Shown: positions 13,625 to 15,732 of the stretch, one piece after another
How the letters are laid out: every line of letters starts with the position of its first letter
Numbering within the stretch: position 1 is the first letter of the stretch
NCBI GenBank assembly: GCA_029932445.1
Contig: JAOZQB010000053.1
Span: 1-15,732 of the forward strand
Direction: 5' to 3'
Origin: Bacteroidales bacterium
GTDB lineage: Bacteria > Bacteroidota > Bacteroidia > Bacteroidales > JAADGE01
Length of the DNA: 15,732 nucleotides
Translations under genes and position numbers: made by a program
The notes under the pieces: model-generated
Seen by the model: the letters and a program-made list of their open reading frames with translations, nothing else
Database searches by the model: none
What the model was told of the DNA's origin: nothing

Positions 13625-15322
13625 ATGATTTTATTTAACCCAAAGAAAAAAAAACGTTTCTATCCGGACACCGTTTCCGAAGAAATCATGAATAAAACAA
13701 TAGAATTTTTTGAAACCAAAGGATTAGGAAGTATTAAAAAAGATGACCAAGAACGCATTTGGTACAGAGAATTTATAGAGTTTATAGGTAAAGAAAAAAT
13801 ATTTGCACGCCTGCTTACACCCGAAAAATACGGCGATGAGCATTCTCGTTGGGATATGTGGCGTATTCAAGGATTTAATGAAATATTAGGATTTTACGGT
13901 TTGCCGTATTGGTACACTTGGCAAGTTTCTATTTTAGGATTAGGTCCTATTTGGATGTCGGATAATGAAACTATGAAGAAAAAAGCAGCCGCATTATTAC
14001 AAAAAGGCTCTATTTTCGCCTTCGGTTTATCCGAACGAAAGCATGGTGCTGATGTTTATTCTACCGAAATGGTATTAAGCCCGCAAGCTGACGGAAGCTA
14101 TCTTGCAAACGGGTCAAAATATTATATCGGAAATGCCAATGAAGCAGATATGGTTTCAACTTTCGGAAAAATTGAAGGAACGAATGACTATGTATTTTTT
14201 ATTGCCGATTACAAGCATAAAAATTATAATTTAGTTAAGAATACCGTAAACAGTCAAAATTATGTCGGTGAATATGCACTCGAAAATTATCCCGTAAGTG
14301 AAAATGATATTCTTGCAAAAGGAAATCAAGCATGGAACAATGCTTTAAACACTGTTAACGTCGGGAAATATAATTTAGGATGGGCATCAATAGGTATGTG
14401 TACACATGCTTTTTATGAAGCTATAAATCATGCATCTTCCAGAAATTTATACGGTATGTTTGTAACCGATTTTCCGCATGTGAAAAAATTATTTACGGAT
14501 GCCTACACACGTCTTACAGCTATGAAATTATATGCAATGCGAACAGCAGATTATATGCGTTCGGCTTCATTAGATGACCGAAGATATTTACTTTATGATC
14601 CGCTTGTAAAGATGAAAGTTACGACACAGGGTGAAGAAGTTATTAATTTAATGTGGGATATTATTGCGGCAAAAGGTTTTGAAAAAGACACTTTTTTTGA
14701 AATGGCAGCTCGTGATATTCGTGCTCTTCCGAAACTCGAAGGAACAGTTCATGTTAATATTGCTTTGATTATTAAATTTGTTCAAAATTTCCTTTTTAAT
14801 CCGAAAGAATACGATGAAATTCCGCAAATAAATGAAGCCAAAAACGACGATTTCTTATTTAATCAAGGACCTGCACGCGGACTCGGAAAAATTCAATTTC
14901 ATGATTATCACAAAGCTTTTGAACTTTATAATTTACCGAATTTGACTATTTTTAAAGAACAAGTTGAAATGTTCAAAGAATCGTTGATAAAAGCACCTTC
15001 AACTCCTGAACAACAAAAAGATACCGAAATGATGTTGGCAGTCGGTGATATATTTACACTTATTCCGTATGCACAATTAATTCTTGAAAATGCAAAAATT
15101 TACGAGATTGATGAAGCAATTTTAGATCAAATATTTGATTTTATGGTCAGAGATTTTTCTAAATATGCATTAGAGCTCCATAATAAACCAAGTTCCACGG
15201 AAGCACAAATGAGCTATTGCCGAAAAATGATACGAAAACCGAATTCCGACAATGAAAGATATATGAAAGTGTGGACAAAATATGTTTATTCTCAAAAAGG
15301 AGAATATGAAATGAATTATTAA
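13625..15322 (+). CDS. Acyl-CoA dehydrogenase family protein
   Basis: FAD-dependent acyl-CoA dehydrogenase-like protein of 565 residues, longer than the roughly 380-residue core enzymes. The N-terminal helical region is followed by FAFGLSERKHGADVYS (131-146), the counterpart of the flavin- and substrate-contacting LTEPxxGSD segment, then a beta domain and a C-terminal helical domain. The motif RDIRALPKLEGTVHV (363-377) places Glu372 where the catalytic base sits in short- and medium-chain enzymes. A C-terminal extension (about 400-565) may be a further helical dimerisation domain as in larger family members. The substrate is not deducible; there are no beta-oxidation genes beside it. The gene is divergent from cca across a 130-bp gap that has a near-match to the -7 box (TTTATTTG). 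The start is ATG at 13625. Confidence 0.9.
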   Translation: MILFNPKKKKRFYPDTVSEEIMNKTIEFFETKGLGSIKKDDQERIWYREFIEFIGKEKIFARLLTPEKYGDEHSRWDMWRIQGFNEILGFYGLPYWYTWQVSILGLGPIWMSDNETMKKKAAALLQKGSIFAFGLSERKHGADVYSTEMVLSPQADGSYLANGSKYYIGNANEADMVSTFGKIEGTNDYVFFIADYKHKNYNLVKNTVNSQNYVGEYALENYPVSENDILAKGNQAWNNALNTVNVGKYNLGWASIGMCTHAFYEAINHASSRNLYGMFVTDFPHVKKLFTDAYTRLTAMKLYAMRTADYMRSASLDDRRYLLYDPLVKMKVTTQGEEVINLMWDIIAAKGFEKDTFFEMAARDIRALPKLEGTVHVNIALIIKFVQNFLFNPKEYDEIPQINEAKNDDFLFNQGPARGLGKIQFHDYHKAFELYNLPNLTIFKEQVEMFKESLIKAPSTPEQQKDTEMMLAVGDIFTLIPYAQLILENAKIYEIDEAILDQIFDFMVRDFSKYALELHNKPSSTEAQMSYCRKMIRKPNSDNERYMKVWTKYVYSQKGEYEMNY

Positions 15323-15344
15323 TTTGAATTATTCATATAATTCA

Positions 15345-15605
15345 GGAGTTGAAAGTTATAAAGTTGAGAGTACTCCGAAAAGTCAAAAAGTGATAATTTA
15401 GTCATCCGATGAATTTGTAATTAGCTGACTATCTGTATAAATGAATATCAGAATTTTGCAAAATCATTCATCGGATGACTTTTCAGAGTGGTCTCAAAGT
15501 TAGATTACGCCATTTTTTTTGATTATTTCCCAAGTTCGGGTTATAAAACATTTAACAATAATCAACATAAACTTTTGACTTTCAACTTTATAAACTTTTA
15601 ACTCC
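15345..15605. repeat. Outer inverted repeat enclosing the MITE-like element
   Basis: The segments at 15345-15366 and 15583-15605 are complementary over 22-23 nt with one mismatch and one extra base (GGAGTT.AAAGTT.ATAAAGTTG). They are AT-rich and enclose 216 bp containing the smaller element at 15366-15495. No gene is seen anywhere from 15323 to 15645. This may be an older palindromic element interrupted by the smaller one. Confidence 0.5.
15366..15495. mobile_element. MITE-like element with terminal inverted repeats
   Basis: The 130-bp element has ends 15366-15385 and 15476-15495 that are inverted repeats matching at 17 of 20 positions (GAGA..ACTC.GAAAAGTCA). It is flanked on both sides by AAAGTT (15360-15365 and 15496-15501), which fits a 6-bp target-site duplication. 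A second perfect 15-bp inverted repeat (15400-15414 with 15466-15480) lies inside and overlaps the right end. It encodes nothing. The call is limited because AAAGTT is common in the surrounding AT-rich DNA. Confidence 0.55.
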
Positions 15606-15645
15606 ACATTATTTATAAACGGCGAAGCCCTCACGAAAAGTAATA

Positions 15646-15732
15646 ATGCGGGTTAAAAAATATAAATTTACATCGGATATTTCAGGAAATGTAACTTTTT
15701 CTGAAAAACCGATTATTTTACAAGTTGCTGTA
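15646..15732 (+). CDS. Start of an unidentified gene, cut by the window edge
   Basis: An ATG at 15646 opens a frame of 29 codons that runs to the last base, beginning MRVKKYKFTSDISGN and continuing VTFSEKPIILQVAV. The frame is closed upstream by a stop at 15616-15618, and no alternative in-frame ATG precedes it. Composition resembles the neighbouring coding DNA, but there is no Shine-Dalgarno and too little sequence to assign a family. Confidence 0.45.
   Translation, partial: MRVKKYKFTSDISGNVTFSEKPIILQVAV

Noticed and set aside
15325..15344. Terminator behind the acyl-CoA dehydrogenase gene
   Set aside because: The 8-bp stem TGAATTAT/ATAATTCA is perfect but contains only two G-C pairs and no T-tract follows.

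Overview
The window looks like chromosomal DNA of a member of the Bacteroidota. It is AT-rich, several genes are preceded by matches to the Bacteroidota promoter (TTTG, about 20 bp, TAnnTTTG), and almost no start codon has a Shine-Dalgarno sequence. The protein families fit too: L21 with a C-terminal helix-hairpin-helix tail, Obg without an OCT domain, an HD-domain CCA enzyme and an FKBP lipoprotein. I cannot name a genus.

Layout. Positions 56-1045 (-) hold obgE, followed by a promoter and a cluster of three hairpins before a patatin-like lipase (1425-2171, +). A NYN/LOTUS RNase-like protein (2191-2952, -) and a cold-shock protein (3253-3444, -) come next. From 3697 to 7213 lies an accessory stretch, all on the minus strand: a class III FAD/NAD oxidoreductase, a ribbon-helix-helix/MazF toxin-antitoxin pair and a secreted protein of unknown function. 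From 7214 the window returns to mostly housekeeping genes on the minus strand: FKBP lipoprotein, serS, rpmA, rplU, a YiiX-like membrane-anchored papain-fold protein, a DUF4878-like lipoprotein, an outer-membrane barrel and cca. A divergent acyl-CoA dehydrogenase (13625-15322, +) is followed by a short MITE-like element nested in a larger inverted repeat, then by the start of one more gene cut by the window edge.

The most interesting structure is in the accessory stretch. The toxin-antitoxin pair and the secreted-protein gene are each bounded by long imperfect palindromes whose outer ends are GGCATAAC and GTTATGCC. On the minus strand each palindrome begins 3-8 nt after a stop codon. The left end of each unit's palindrome is the complement of the sequence at which that same unit begins, which is the R''/R' logic of integron gene cassettes. 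No integrase is visible. My reading is an integrase-less, CALIN-like array of two cassettes and three attC-like sites, although the sites depart from the standard GTTRRRY core.

Other regulatory structure includes a compact H-type pseudoknot predicted in the rplU-rpmA leader, a palindromic operator candidate over the -7 box of the toxin-antitoxin operon, and intrinsic terminators placed directly in front of the serS and YiiX-like start codons.
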